Source: Evansella sp. LMS18
Lineage (GTDB): Bacteria; Bacillota; Bacilli; Bacillales; Salisediminibacteriaceae
NCBI RefSeq assembly: GCF_024362785.1
Contig: NZ_CP093301.1
Location: 1,612,001 to 1,676,000, forward strand
Direction: 5' to 3'
DNA: 64,000 nt
In this document: positions 1 through 9,563 of the stretch, in pieces
Numbering within the stretch: position 1 is the first letter of the stretch
Layout of the letters: every line of letters starts with the position of its first letter
Notes under the pieces: model-generated
Seen by the model: the letters and a program-made list of their open reading frames with translations, nothing else
The model's database searches: none
What the model was told of the DNA's origin: nothing
Made by a program: the position numbers and the translations under genes

Positions 1-753
1 GCCAGCAAACTCATATGCTAGAACGATTTGCTCTTCATTTAGCTTCTTAATTGCATCAGTGAGCTGAATCTCGTTACCTGCCCCTGGAGGAAGTTCTTCA
101 AGGATCTTAAATATCTCTGGTCTTAGCACGTAACGTCCCATAATAGCATGGTTGGAAGGTGTTTCTTCTACAGAAGGCTTCTCAACCAGGTCATCTACAT
201 GGATAACACCTTGCTCAATTTCTGTGGACTTAGGCGCCACAATACCATATTTAGAAACATCTATATCGGGTACTGGCTGGACCCCTACCACAGAAGAGTT
301 GTAACGTTCAAATACATCTATTAATTGCTTCAAACAAGGTTCATCTGAACGGACAATATCGTCTCCTAACAGTACTGCAAAAGGTTCGTTGCCGATAAAA
401 TGGCTCGCACAAGATATAGCATGTCCTAAACCTAACGCTTCCTTCTGACGGATGTAGTGGATGTTAGCCATATTTGAAATAGCCTGCACCTCATCAAGCA
501 TTTTCATTTTTTGCTTCTTTAAGAGTGTTTCTTCAAGTTCATAAGACTTATCGAAATGATCCTCGATAGCACGCTTGCCCCGACCGCTGATAATAATAAT
601 ATCTTCAATTCCTGATTCAATCGCTTCTTCAACAATATATTGGATTGTTGGTTTGTCCACGATCGGAAGCATTTCCTTTGGCTGTGCTTTAGTAGCAGGT
701 AAAAAACGAGTACCCAGGCCTGCGGCCGGAATAATGGCTTTTTTTATTTTCAT
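1..753 (-). CDS. galU: UTP-glucose-1-phosphate uridylyltransferase, partial
   Basis: This enzyme makes UDP-glucose from UTP and glucose-1-phosphate for polysaccharide synthesis. The first 251 residues are visible; the C-terminus (roughly 40 residues by comparison with the usual ~290) lies beyond the left edge. The N-terminus carries the nucleotidyltransferase signature [11 protein letters not shown], followed by [18 protein letters not shown] and VEKP, all typical of GalU. The ATG at 753 is preceded by GGAAGGAGA at good spacing. It is the last visible gene on the strand of the exopolysaccharide operon and probably supplies its sugar-nucleotide precursor. Confidence 0.95.
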   Translation of the reverse strand, partial: MKIKKAIIPAAGLGTRFLPATKAQPKEMLPIVDKPTIQYIVEEAIESGIEDIIIISGRGKRAIEDHFDKSYELEETLLKKQKMKMLDEVQAISNMANIHYIRQKEALGLGHAISCASHFIGNEPFAVLLGDDIVRSDEPCLKQLIDVFERYNSSVVGVQPVPDIDVSKYGIVAPKSTEIEQGVIHVDDLVEKPSVEETPSNHAIMGRYVLRPEIFKILEELPPGAGNEIQLTDAIKKLNEEQIVLAYEFAG

Positions 754-840
754 CTAGAGGTCTCCTTCCAAAAAATATAGTAAAAGATGAGTAAATATGG
801 TTACCAACTTTATACAGCTTTATTTAAAACTAATAGTTTT

Positions 841-1140
841 TTTCTCATTTTTTTCCAACCTTCAGGTATCTAGACACAAGCTATAATCTCACGTTTTGCT
901 ATCCACCCGAGTTCTTTCATTGCTTTAGAAGCGTCAGTATAACAAGAAGCTATGTCACCCGGTTACGATCCACTACTTCATAGGAACTTCAATACGTTAA
1001 CTTCTTCATATGACTATAGTTACTCTAAGAAACTAGTTCCTTGGCCAGTGCCAATATTATAAATATGAACATCTACAGTTAAATTATCAAATTTTGCTAC
1101 ATCTCCCTTTAGCTAGGCTCGGTCGCTCTAACAGACACTG
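841..1140 (-). pseudogene. Relic of UDP-glucose 4-epimerase (galE C-terminal part)
   Basis: Translating the minus strand from 1103 downward in one frame gives recognisable GalE C-terminal blocks: YNIGTGQGTSFLE, then SYEE, then PGDIASCYTDASKA and MKELGWIAKRE. These match the usual NLGTGxGxSVLE ... RRPGDIAxCYADxxKAxxELGW order. The blocks are interrupted by at least four in-frame stops, and a local frame slip lies around the VVDRR segment. No N-terminal NAD-binding domain remains. This is a decayed galE between galU and the asparagine-synthase-like gene. It implies that an epimerase once supplied UDP-Gal or UDP-GalNAc to this cluster. Confidence 0.8.
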
Positions 1141-1258
1141 CCACTAAACAACCTCTGACTGTACAGGAGTTAAACACTTTTTATTGTTAATAATGAGCTA
1201 AATTTTCAGAAGCAAAAGAGCTCCCTCCGCTTCCGTCAAACAAGATTTTTTTAAGTTG

Positions 1259-1288
1259 AGCTACCTAACCACACTGTGTGGTGTAGCT
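1259..1288. terminator. Stem-loop after the last intact glycan gene
   Basis: AGCTAC and ACCACA (separated by a CTA bulge) pair with TGTGGT and GTAGCT around a 3-nt loop. It lies just past the stop codon of the asparagine-synthase-like gene. The U-tract on the minus strand is poor, so termination is only possible, not certain. Confidence 0.35.
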
Positions 1289-1303
1289 GGGTGATTTAGT
1301 TTT

Positions 1304-3049
1304 TTACATATTTGTTCGACTCAATTTACTGATTGAGTCTTCCATTTGAAGATAATTTAGTTGTTGAAGGCTATCAAAGTTTTTTTGTACTGTTTTTAAT
1401 TCATTAATATTTAATATTTCACTTCTTAGCAAGCTTGAGTTATTTGATTTTTTGATTAATCTTTCATACTCCTTACTAAGCATTACAGTTTCCCAATCAA
1501 CCCATGGTCCTTCATCTGCTACGTTGTAACCGAATTTTGCCTTCAGTTTATTTCTAACTGATTTTGTGAAAATTAACATACTATTTAATATCCACCCAAA
1601 ATAGGGCATCCGTCCATCGGAGTGAGTTAAATACCAACTTTTCTTTAAAAAAGGCTTAGCAATTTCTCTAAATAATATTCTGTTTAATTTAAAGTTTTGA
1701 GGAGTTTTGGCAGCTACTTTAACTAATGCCGTAGAAGTGAATGGTTCATAACTTCTAAAAAGCCTTCGAGTACAGTGAAAATTTGGTGAATTTACATTCA
1801 TTGAAGTGGGCCATAGTTCATACCACTCCCGATAAGAAACAGGTCTTATCTTCTTTATTCTTGTTAAATGAGCTTTTTTTCTTTCTTTTAAAATTCCCCA
1901 ATCAATATTTAAATTCGCATGTTCAACAGTTTCTTTGTGATTTTTTAGAGGGATTTGTGGAAGAAAAGGTATTCTGCCTGAAAAACTGATTTTTTTAATA
2001 TGGGAACCTTTAAGTAAAGCATCTGAAAAAAGACCACCAAAAACAGCACTATATGATGTTAAATTTCCTTTTTCGTGTAAATTAAGGGCATGACAGTGAA
2101 TATATTGCGAACCACTTCCCACTAATTTATTAGCTTCACTTAGAATATTGAGATAATGATATTTATCCCGCTTAATTAAATGAAAATTAGATCCATAAAC
2201 TTCGGCCACCCTTTTTGCTAATTTACCTTCTCTATTCATTCCTTCTAAAAAAATAAAAGCATCTCTTTTCAGGTCTTTATTAAGTAAAGAGCTAATAGTA
2301 CGAGAATCTTCGCCGCCACTAATAAAGTGTGCAACTTCTTCTAGTGAGTTAGTTATATTATTAACATAATTTTGTATTGCATTTCTTCCATCAGTAGCTG
2401 CTGCTTTAACGGATTTATACATTTCTTTCTCTTCCGGCAGCCAATAAAATTTGTTTTTTACTTTATTTTTAGTTATTATATGTTCACTCCCAGGGTCCAT
2501 TTGAAAAATGTTTTCATAAATGGTAAAAGGGAAAGTTATTGCTCCACTTAGAATAAAATCAGCAGTGGATATATCGTCTATTTTTTTTATATTAGCTGCC
2601 TCAGCCAATAGATCTACATGACTCGATATCACTATCTCTTCTTTTGATTGATGTTGATAACAAGGAATAAAGGAAAGGACATCTGTAATAATTTTTACGT
2701 CATTAGTAATCTTATTTATTACAATCACAACAAATGGCCCGTCAAGATCTTTACTCCAATCTATACCAACACGGTAACGATGTAAAATCTGTTGGGTTCC
2801 AAGGGAGGGTTCTGAAATATTTGCGATAAAATTGTTATTACTAAAGTTTAATACCGGTCCTCCTATTACTGCACACAAATGATTCTCATCCTCATACGGC
2901 TCAAACCCATTATAGTGGTTTTTATTGATTACCAATTTCCCCCATGTACCCTCGAAACAATGTAATGCTTTATTATTTATTTCTTTAAAATAATTTGTAA
3001 ATATACTGACAGAGTTAATAATATTATTACTATATAAAAAGTCACTCAT
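1304..3049 (-). CDS. Asparagine-synthase-like amidotransferase of the glycan cluster
   Basis: The protein has 581 residues. The C-terminal half has an asparagine-synthase-type PP-loop, HFISGGEDSRT, where the classical enzyme has LSGGLDSS. Relatives occur in O-antigen, capsule and exopolysaccharide clusters. The N-terminal half resembles the glutaminase domain in layout (DLDGPFVVIV, SSHVDLLAEA), but there is no Cys immediately after the initiator Met, so glutamine hydrolysis by the usual N-terminal nucleophile is not expected. A plausible role is ATP-dependent amidation of a sugar carboxylate or another adenylating step on the polymer. The gene ends the glycan operon and follows the CapA-like gene with a 1-nt gap. 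The family call is firm; the substrate is unknown. Confidence 0.7.
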   Translation of the reverse strand: MSDFLYSNNIINSVSIFTNYFKEINNKALHCFEGTWGKLVINKNHYNGFEPYEDENHLCAVIGGPVLNFSNNNFIANISEPSLGTQQILHRYRVGIDWSKDLDGPFVVIVINKITNDVKIITDVLSFIPCYQHQSKEEIVISSHVDLLAEAANIKKIDDISTADFILSGAITFPFTIYENIFQMDPGSEHIITKNKVKNKFYWLPEEKEMYKSVKAAATDGRNAIQNYVNNITNSLEEVAHFISGGEDSRTISSLLNKDLKRDAFIFLEGMNREGKLAKRVAEVYGSNFHLIKRDKYHYLNILSEANKLVGSGSQYIHCHALNLHEKGNLTSYSAVFGGLFSDALLKGSHIKKISFSGRIPFLPQIPLKNHKETVEHANLNIDWGILKERKKAHLTRIKKIRPVSYREWYELWPTSMNVNSPNFHCTRRLFRSYEPFTSTALVKVAAKTPQNFKLNRILFREIAKPFLKKSWYLTHSDGRMPYFGWILNSMLIFTKSVRNKLKAKFGYNVADEGPWVDWETVMLSKEYERLIKKSNNSSLLRSEILNINELKTVQKNFDSLQQLNYLQMEDSISKLSRTNM

Positions 3050-3050
3050 A

Positions 3051-4199
3051 TCAATTTGTTCCCCTTTTATATTTAAGCTCTAAAGCTCTCTTGGAAGCAT
3101 AATAGTAAGCTTCATTTCTAAGTAGGTGGAGCAGTGAAGCCTCTTTTTGCTTGAAATTTCTTTTAAGAACTTGTTTGATTATGCCTTTAAATAAAAATAG
3201 AAAGCTTGAATTAAAAGACAATCCTGATAAGTTGTATAAATAATTATTTTTAATCTTTTTTTCAAATGCCTCAAGAGACATTTTGTTCAACATTTCAGTA
3301 TAAACCCTATCATCAACTAAATAGTTATTTAGCTCATTTATGGAAAAACTGGATGTTTTTGAAGATAAATGTACTTTATTTTCCTCCTTGAAATAAGGCA
3401 CAACTTCATAAGTCAGTCCATTATTATTAAAATTTAATTCCAAAAAATATGAATCATCTCTTTTATTCATATAATTTGTAGAATCAAAATAAAAATTACC
3501 TAAACTGTAACAAATAATAGAAGAATTATACTTCTCTATTCCTTGAGGGACATGTGGATGATGCGCTATTACAGCATCCGCTCCCAAATCGCAAAACTCT
3601 CTATACCTTTCTCTCCATTCAAGTTGCGGTACCGAATAATGTTCTAATCCCGCATGAGCAATTACAACAACATAATTACATGTTTCTTGCAATTTCTTAA
3701 TTAAAGAATTCACTTTTCTATGATTAATCCAAGCATAACCAGCTTCTTCTTCATCCGCATTATAATCTAAAACCCCAAATTGGGCTTCACAAACATTGAC
3801 GAATCCAAATTTTTTTCCATTTATTGTTTTCACTAATGGTTTGTAAGCTGATTTACTGTTAAAGCCTGCCCCGATATGCTCTACTTCTTGGTTATTACAT
3901 TCATTAATTGTAGCTGCTAATCCGCTTATCCCGAAATCCATTATATGGTTATTAGCTAAGCAAAATAAATCAAAACCTTGCGCTTTCAGACCCTTAATAG
4001 TATTTTCCTGTTGACTGTGATGTGGACCTGATTTTAATATTGGTTTTCCTGTATTTTTAATAGGAGCCTCGAAATTACATACAGCAAAATCTGCTTCTTT
4101 AATTCTTTTTTCAACAGCTCTAGAACAAACTAACCCATCATGATTATTATAATTTACTATATCTCCTACGAACGTTATTTTTATTGAGTTATTATCTAT
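3051..4199 (-). CDS. CapA/PgsA-type metallophosphoesterase-like protein (non-AUG start)
   Basis: The CapA-family fold is visible in order: TFVGDIV near the N-terminus, NFEAP, LANNHIMDFG, VIAHAGLE, ADAVIAHHPHVPQG, YSLGNFYFDS. The first ATG (3941) lies inside the conserved ANNH motif, so it cannot be the true start. The reading frame stays open upstream to 4199, with no ATG, GTG or TTG before an in-frame TGA. The best candidate start is ATA at 4199-4197, about 9 nt after a GGAG. It overlaps the stop codon of the flippase gene (ATAG) in the way ATGA junctions do. This gives 382 residues, normal for CapA. Its role in an exopolysaccharide cluster is unknown; these proteins are usually membrane- or wall-associated. 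Confidence 0.75.
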   Translation of the reverse strand: MDNNSIKITFVGDIVNYNNHDGLVCSRAVEKRIKEADFAVCNFEAPIKNTGKPILKSGPHHSQQENTIKGLKAQGFDLFCLANNHIMDFGISGLAATINECNNQEVEHIGAGFNSKSAYKPLVKTINGKKFGFVNVCEAQFGVLDYNADEEEAGYAWINHRKVNSLIKKLQETCNYVVVIAHAGLEHYSVPQLEWRERYREFCDLGADAVIAHHPHVPQGIEKYNSSIICYSLGNFYFDSTNYMNKRDDSYFLELNFNNNGLTYEVVPYFKEENKVHLSSKTSSFSINELNNYLVDDRVYTEMLNKMSLEAFEKKIKNNYLYNLSGLSFNSSFLFLFKGIIKQVLKRNFKQKEASLLHLLRNEAYYYASKRALELKYKRGTN

Positions 4200-5497
4200 T
4201 TTGCTCCACTCCTTAAATCAAATTCACTTGCTTTTCTTATTGCATATAATATCAAATATATATTGCCTATTGAGCTAATTATACTAAATAAGATAATAGC
4301 AATAATATCACTCTTAAATAATATGAAACCAACTAATAAAGCTACCAATCTAAGTATTAAAGAAATAATAGTAAAAAATAAGTGGAAGCCTTGGGCTTTT
4401 AAAACTGGAAAAGATCTAATACTTGGTTGATTGGCGAACATAAAGTATGACCATAATGCTAGCCACCTAGCATATTCACCAGCTGTTCGCCAGTCTTCAC
4501 CAAAAGCTATTTCAAATAACGTAGGTCCCAATAAAATAATAACCCCAAATGGTACGACTCCAACTGTTAAAAGAGCTAGAGTAGCTTTTAAAATAAGAGG
4601 CCTTAATTTAATTCCATTAATGCGAGCATTAGAAATCTCGGGGTAAAATACGTCTCCTACTGCTTTACCTATTAGCTGTGTGGGAACTCCTAGAACGGTT
4701 CTTCCAATTGAATAGAAACCAGCAGCAGCCGGCCCAAAAAAAGCACTTAACATCAATATAGGCAACCCTTGAGAAGAAGCATTCAATAATTCTTGTGGGG
4801 CTCTAAATTTAGGGAAATCACTATGATCTCTAGCTACCAGTTTCAATTTCAATTTATTAAAAAAGAAGTCCTCTTTTTTAAATTTTAAGGACTTCCCCAT
4901 AGAAAAATAGCTCATGATCAAAGATTTTAATAAGATTCCAAACATAGTGATTATAACTAAAGAGCTTGCTACCGGATACATTAAACCAATACCGATTTTA
5001 CTACCATTTATAATTATTGCTTGATAAAAAGTAGCTTTAGCAGAAATGCTAAATTGATTCATTCTAATAAGCCACTGTTCTGAAGTTTGAAGCATAGCTG
5101 AAAAAATAACAATTAAGGGAATATAAAATAAATACGGCTCTATGGATTCAACATTGAAGAACTGGACTAATGTATCTTTAGAAAAAATTAATACACTATA
5201 TGTTAAAATTGCTATTATGAAAGAAATAATTAAAGATAATTTAATTAAATCTTTCGCTTTGTTATGTTCTTTTGGTAAGACAATAGCTATAGGATAAGTT
5301 AACGCAGCCGCGGGACCTACAATACTAATCATAGCAGTGAAAACTCCTAATATTCCAAAGGCCTCAGGTCCATATATTCTTGTAATAAAAGGGGTTGATG
5401 TTAAAGCAATTATTTGAGCTGCTGCTGTCCCTGTCACTAGAACAGATACATTCTTCACGAACTTCTTCTTAAGTAAAGCTCTTATTTTATTAAACAT
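4196..5497 (-). CDS. Wzx-type polysaccharide flippase
   Basis: The 433-residue protein is strongly hydrophobic, with about 12 predicted membrane segments. It begins with the typical MATE/MOP-family N-terminus (a basic stretch, then NVSVLVTGTAAAQIIALTS and ITRIYGPEAFGILGVF). This matches lipopolysaccharide/teichuronic flippases of the Wzx/TuaB type, which move undecaprenyl-linked repeat units to the outer leaflet. ATG at 5497 follows GAGAGGTATCAA. It sits in the same operon as a Wzy-like polymerase, as expected for a Wzx/Wzy-dependent pathway. Its stop codon overlaps the presumed start of the CapA-like gene. Confidence 0.85.
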   Translation of the reverse strand: MFNKIRALLKKKFVKNVSVLVTGTAAAQIIALTSTPFITRIYGPEAFGILGVFTAMISIVGPAAALTYPIAIVLPKEHNKAKDLIKLSLIISFIIAILTYSVLIFSKDTLVQFFNVESIEPYLFYIPLIVIFSAMLQTSEQWLIRMNQFSISAKATFYQAIIINGSKIGIGLMYPVASSLVIITMFGILLKSLIMSYFSMGKSLKFKKEDFFFNKLKLKLVARDHSDFPKFRAPQELLNASSQGLPILMLSAFFGPAAAGFYSIGRTVLGVPTQLIGKAVGDVFYPEISNARINGIKLRPLILKATLALLTVGVVPFGVIILLGPTLFEIAFGEDWRTAGEYARWLALWSYFMFANQPSIRSFPVLKAQGFHLFFTIISLILRLVALLVGFILFKSDIIAIILFSIISSIGNIYLILYAIRKASEFDLRSGAK

Positions 5498-5698
5498 TTG
5501 ATACCTCTCTATTTACTCAATCACGTTCTTTAGAGCTTGTTATAGTTTCATCAAAATATTGTTTTAAGCAGAAAAACAGGAAAGTAATATATTAGGTAAG
5601 AAATTAATATCTTCAATTTTAGCTTTCAGCAGAATTAAACAAACTAGAAGATATTCATTTTTCAAAAAAACGGTATTTCGTAATATATTGAAGCTTCC

Positions 5699-6874
5699 CT
5701 AATCCTCTGCCACCACTTTAAGCTTAGTTTCCCAAGTGAGATTTAATTCAGCATATTCTCTCATTTTCATCATATAATCTGGTGAATTCAATACAATTTC
5801 TTCATAAAAATCAATTACTTCATTAATATTAAGCTTCGAATCATCTGGAGGAATAGTCATACTATATGGGAAATCTTCCCCAAAATCATAATCTTCGGCT
5901 GCAATTATAAAGGGCAACCCTCTCGCACAATATTCTCGATTCTTCAAAGAGGAATCTCCAAATAAGTTTTTTCTGTGATTCCCTAAGATGCCTATCCCCA
6001 TGTGACATTTATTAAATATTTCAGCTAACTCTTCCCCACCTTTGGACCCGTAAAATATAACGTATTTATTTAATTTTAAACTTTTGCTCAGGTCTTCTAA
6101 TTCCTTCTTTGCCCCGCCTTCCCCCACCATATGAAAATACACTTTCTTTGTTGGATTAGTGGAATAATATTCATTTAGACCTTTTAGAATTCTGTCATAT
6201 GCGTGCCAAAAACCAACATTAGCTACTCCAATAAGATGAAGCTCCTTATTATTTAAAGTTAGACTTCTTAATTTTGTCTCTTGAAGATCAATACCATTTT
6301 TAATTATGATTACTTTTTTATCTTTAATATTTTTTTTAATAGAGACGCCCACTATTTTTGCAAGATATTTCCTTACACGTAAAAAAGCAAGCTTATCGTA
6401 TAAGTAATCTAAATATTGTAGAGTTTTGTTAAAACCAGGTGAATAAGTAGGATAATCAGGAAATTCAAAATAGACTTTAGAGCCTATTCTATTGCATTCT
6501 TTTAAGTACTTTATAAAAACTGGCAATATAGGTTTAATCCTGCGTATATATACTTTTTCAGGTTTTAAATGCTTAGTTTCAATTTCTATGAATTCCATAA
6601 ATTCTTTATATCTTCTTAAATTTGATAATTTCTTATTTATTAATTTACTATCGTTATTAAAAACAGAATTGACTGAATACTCAAATCTCTTAACTACTTT
6701 TTTTTCATTATTAGATATTTGGTATAATATAGCTTCTGTAGCAGTAGAAATATATAAAAAGCTATTATAACCAAGATTATTAAAAGCCTTACATTGTGAA
6801 TGTATTTTTTTTACGAACCCTAATGCTTCACTGTCTTCTCTAATAAAAGCAATATATAATAGATTACCCTTCAA
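5699..6874 (-). CDS. Glycosyltransferase (GT4-like)
   Basis: This cytoplasmic protein of 391 residues starts at a TTG preceded by GGAGG at 9 nt. The second half resembles GT-B glycosyltransferases: IIIKNGID, then GVANVGFWHAYDR, VGEGGAKKELEDL, FYGSKGGEELAEIFNKC and SSLKNREYCARGLPFI, the nucleotide-sugar-binding E-containing loop. It probably adds one sugar of the repeat unit on undecaprenyl-PP. About 200 bp without recognisable genes separate it from the flippase gene and 130 bp from the polymerase gene. Donor and acceptor cannot be read from sequence. Confidence 0.75.
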   Translation of the reverse strand: MKGNLLYIAFIREDSEALGFVKKIHSQCKAFNNLGYNSFLYISTATEAILYQISNNEKKVVKRFEYSVNSVFNNDSKLINKKLSNLRRYKEFMEFIEIETKHLKPEKVYIRRIKPILPVFIKYLKECNRIGSKVYFEFPDYPTYSPGFNKTLQYLDYLYDKLAFLRVRKYLAKIVGVSIKKNIKDKKVIIIKNGIDLQETKLRSLTLNNKELHLIGVANVGFWHAYDRILKGLNEYYSTNPTKKVYFHMVGEGGAKKELEDLSKSLKLNKYVIFYGSKGGEELAEIFNKCHMGIGILGNHRKNLFGDSSLKNREYCARGLPFIIAAEDYDFGEDFPYSMTIPPDDSKLNINEVIDFYEEIVLNSPDYMMKMREYAELNLTWETKLKVVAED

Positions 6875-7006
6875 TTATTTCTCCCTCCCCTTTACCGATA
6901 TTTCCACAGTAGAAACTTTAGTAAAGTATAAAAATGCTTTGTATTTTAATAGAGATTACCTAGTATCCCTTATAAATTAATACTAAGCGGATTATGTGGA
7001 AAATTG

Positions 7007-8437
7007 TTATGGATTACTCTTTTTGTGTAAAATGGAATAAATTACATTATTAAAACAAAACAGCATAGTAAAAACGGCAATATGACTTACTGCAAATGAA
7101 GTTGTGGATAATAAATCCCCTCTATTCATAAAGAAGAAGATTGATATTAAAAAGGGATAAATGATTGCTAAATATGTTTCTGCAGAAGTGCCCATTTTAA
7201 CATTTTCCCAATAAGTTTTGTCCAAAACAAAAGTAACTTTGCCAATAAGGAAACCTACAAGAATTACACCTATTAAGGCAAAATTAATATAAGCTTCAGC
7301 TACTAACGGAGAAGATACATTTAAAAAAGTGGCTCCTTGAGCTTCTCTAACTGTATATCCGCTACCCAAAGGCTTATCCGCCCAAATAGATCGAGGTACA
7401 TAAAACAATAAAGGACCTAGAAATTGATACCCCAAACTCACTCCATATTCAGTAACATGACGCACAGTATTTACTACCATTGAGAACGCATCATAGTGCC
7501 CTGAAAGAAAAACCTCAGGAAGATTCCTAAATACCTCGATTACTTCTTCCAAGTTTAAAGTCTCAAAAGATTCATGCCTAAACAAGTCTAATACTGGAAA
7601 AACGAAGATAAATCCTGTGAGAAATGTAATAATAAACTTCTTGTTGTATCTCAAGTTATCGAAGATTAAAATTAGCATCCCCAGATACACTATAGCCACA
7701 TTAAAACGAGCCATCCCAAATATAGGATTTACAATCAATAGGAAAGCAATCTGAATAAACAGTAGATATTTGAAGTTCCCTTTTAATTTCTTGTAATATA
7801 AAACTGTGAGAGCAGTACTATATACAACCATGTTACCAAAGAAATAGGTAGTAAATGAAGATTCCCCAGCAGTTTCTCCCTGAAATACCTCACCGGCTGT
7901 TGATCTAGAAAATAAAGCTGAAAATCCTCCTGCAATGAGGATATAAAGAGTTATAATTAAACTCACTATCATTAACAAAAAAATGGTATATTTATTATGT
8001 TTAATCTTTGTATTAAGCAATGAAGTTAACGCTTTATAACCACTGTTTTGTTTTTTTATTACAACTACTGTTCCACAATAAAATGAAAGCATCCAAATGA
8101 TTATAATAAGTAAAACGTAATTTAATGTAGATGGTTCTATTTGTAACGAATAAACGTGTTGATTATTAATATACTGAGTAAAACCCGCAATAAAAAAAAA
8201 GATAAAGCAGAAAACCCAATGCATCAGTTGTAATGAAAAAGATCTTTTTATTATTTCTGTAACAATGTTTCCAAGAGAAAATACTCCAATAAATAAAAAC
8301 ATAAATATAGACAATAAATTAATATTAGTAAAATTAGAGTTCAAAATTACAAAAACACTAAAAATTATGAGACTTAGTACTATTAAATATATCTTTAGAA
8401 TCCCTGCTAAACTATTTTTCACTTTCAAATTATCCAT
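7007..8437 (-). CDS. Wzy-type repeat-unit polymerase
   Basis: The 476-residue integral membrane protein has about ten hydrophobic segments and a large loop before the last ones. The loop contains GYQFLGPLLFYVPRSIWADKP, close to the FxPRSIWxxKP motif common in O-antigen/exopolysaccharide polymerases. It should link lipid-bound repeat units on the outer face of the membrane after flipping by the Wzx protein encoded downstream. The start ATG at 8437 follows GGAATGAGGAA. As usual for Wzy, sequence similarity is low and the assignment rests on topology, this motif and context. Confidence 0.8.
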   Translation of the reverse strand: MDNLKVKNSLAGILKIYLIVLSLIIFSVFVILNSNFTNINLLSIFMFLFIGVFSLGNIVTEIIKRSFSLQLMHWVFCFIFFFIAGFTQYINNQHVYSLQIEPSTLNYVLLIIIIWMLSFYCGTVVVIKKQNSGYKALTSLLNTKIKHNKYTIFLLMIVSLIITLYILIAGGFSALFSRSTAGEVFQGETAGESSFTTYFFGNMVVYSTALTVLYYKKLKGNFKYLLFIQIAFLLIVNPIFGMARFNVAIVYLGMLILIFDNLRYNKKFIITFLTGFIFVFPVLDLFRHESFETLNLEEVIEVFRNLPEVFLSGHYDAFSMVVNTVRHVTEYGVSLGYQFLGPLLFYVPRSIWADKPLGSGYTVREAQGATFLNVSSPLVAEAYINFALIGVILVGFLIGKVTFVLDKTYWENVKMGTSAETYLAIIYPFLISIFFFMNRGDLLSTTSFAVSHIAVFTMLFCFNNVIYSILHKKSNP

Positions 8438-8474
8438 TTCCTCATTCCTTCAGCCAGATATTCTGACCTCTACT

Positions 8475-9563
8475 TTAATATTTTTGAGGGAACAATGCAG
8501 CCTCAATAAGATCCCCCTTATAATATTTAAAATTATTTAAAGTGACAACTGTGTTGTTTTTTCGTTTATTTGCTATTGAATTGTGCATTAACTCAGCTAA
8601 TTCTTCTGCATTGAAAGGGTTGAAAAAAATAGCATTTTCATATTCATCTAATATTTCATGAGAAAAAGAACAATCCGAGGCCAGCACATGACTGTTGTGC
8701 ATCTTTGCTTCTAACATTGGAAGCCCAAAAGTCTCTATATAAGAGGGGAAAATCAAAACTGACTTAGTATAATATTCAAATACGCGTTCCCTAGAAATAC
8801 TGCCTATAAATTTTATAGGTAATTGTTTTTCTAGTGTTTCTTCATAGAGCTTTACAGCAAGAGCATTTTCATTACCCTCTAAGGTGAAAATGACTTGATA
8901 ATTTTTAATATTTTTTTCCTTTAATATTTTACATGCCTCTACTATTATCTGATGATTTTTATATGTTAGAGCACTAGAAGGGTAAAAGAAAGTAGACCGA
9001 GTTTGTTTGTTTTCTTGAAAATAATCTTTTATATGAACATTAATCTTAGGAGGCACTATAATTATCTTCTCTTCGTTTACACTGGATTTTTTCATAATAG
9101 CTTTTTTAAACCAATTTGTTTGAACAATTACTTTATCCGCTTTTCTTATTGATTTTAAAATAATTTTGCTTATAACATTTTGATACAGCCAAAAGATTTT
9201 ATTTTCTGTAAATGAAAATCTATATTCAACAAAGGGCAGTGACTGATGAACATATACTGTTTGACTTACCTTTGTTTTTGGAATAATAACATTTTGCAAG
9301 GAAATTATTTTATTCACTTTATATTTTTTCACTAATTTAGGTGCGACTATGTAATCGAAATAAAGTCGATGCCACCAACTCTTTTTTATCCATGGAAACC
9401 TGATAATTTTGATATTATTAGCCTCTTTAAAATGGGGAGTACTTAAAACAAATATCCAATTAATATTTTTATCTTCATACTCTTTCACTTCATTATAAAA
9501 TTCAGTTAAGACAGACAAAGCTCCACCGTGTTCTGCAGGTACATCAAAAACCATTATTCTCAT
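8475..9563 (-). CDS. Glycosyltransferase family 4 protein
   Basis: The product is a GT-B retaining glycosyltransferase. Visible motifs are AEHGGALSVL near the N-terminus (donor-side Gly-rich loop), FYPSSALTYKNH, IKFIGSISRERVFEYY and the diagnostic LIFPSYIETFGLPMLEA carrying the E(x7)E signature. The ATG at 9563 is chosen because GGAGGAAATC precedes it at ideal spacing and it forms an ATGA overlap with the stop codon of the 2-epimerase gene. A GTG 12 nt upstream lacks spacing. It is a repeat-unit assembly enzyme; the transferred sugar is unknown. Confidence 0.85.
   Translation of the reverse strand: MRIMVFDVPAEHGGALSVLTEFYNEVKEYEDKNINWIFVLSTPHFKEANNIKIIRFPWIKKSWWHRLYFDYIVAPKLVKKYKVNKIISLQNVIIPKTKVSQTVYVHQSLPFVEYRFSFTENKIFWLYQNVISKIILKSIRKADKVIVQTNWFKKAIMKKSSVNEEKIIIVPPKINVHIKDYFQENKQTRSTFFYPSSALTYKNHQIIVEACKILKEKNIKNYQVIFTLEGNENALAVKLYEETLEKQLPIKFIGSISRERVFEYYTKSVLIFPSYIETFGLPMLEAKMHNSHVLASDCSFSHEILDEYENAIFFNPFNAEELAELMHNSIANKRKNNTVVTLNNFKYYKGDLIEAALFPQKY

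Noticed and set aside
3051..3941. CapA-like protein starting at ATG 3941
   Set aside because: This start cuts through the conserved ANNH motif and removes about 86 family residues that are encoded in frame upstream.
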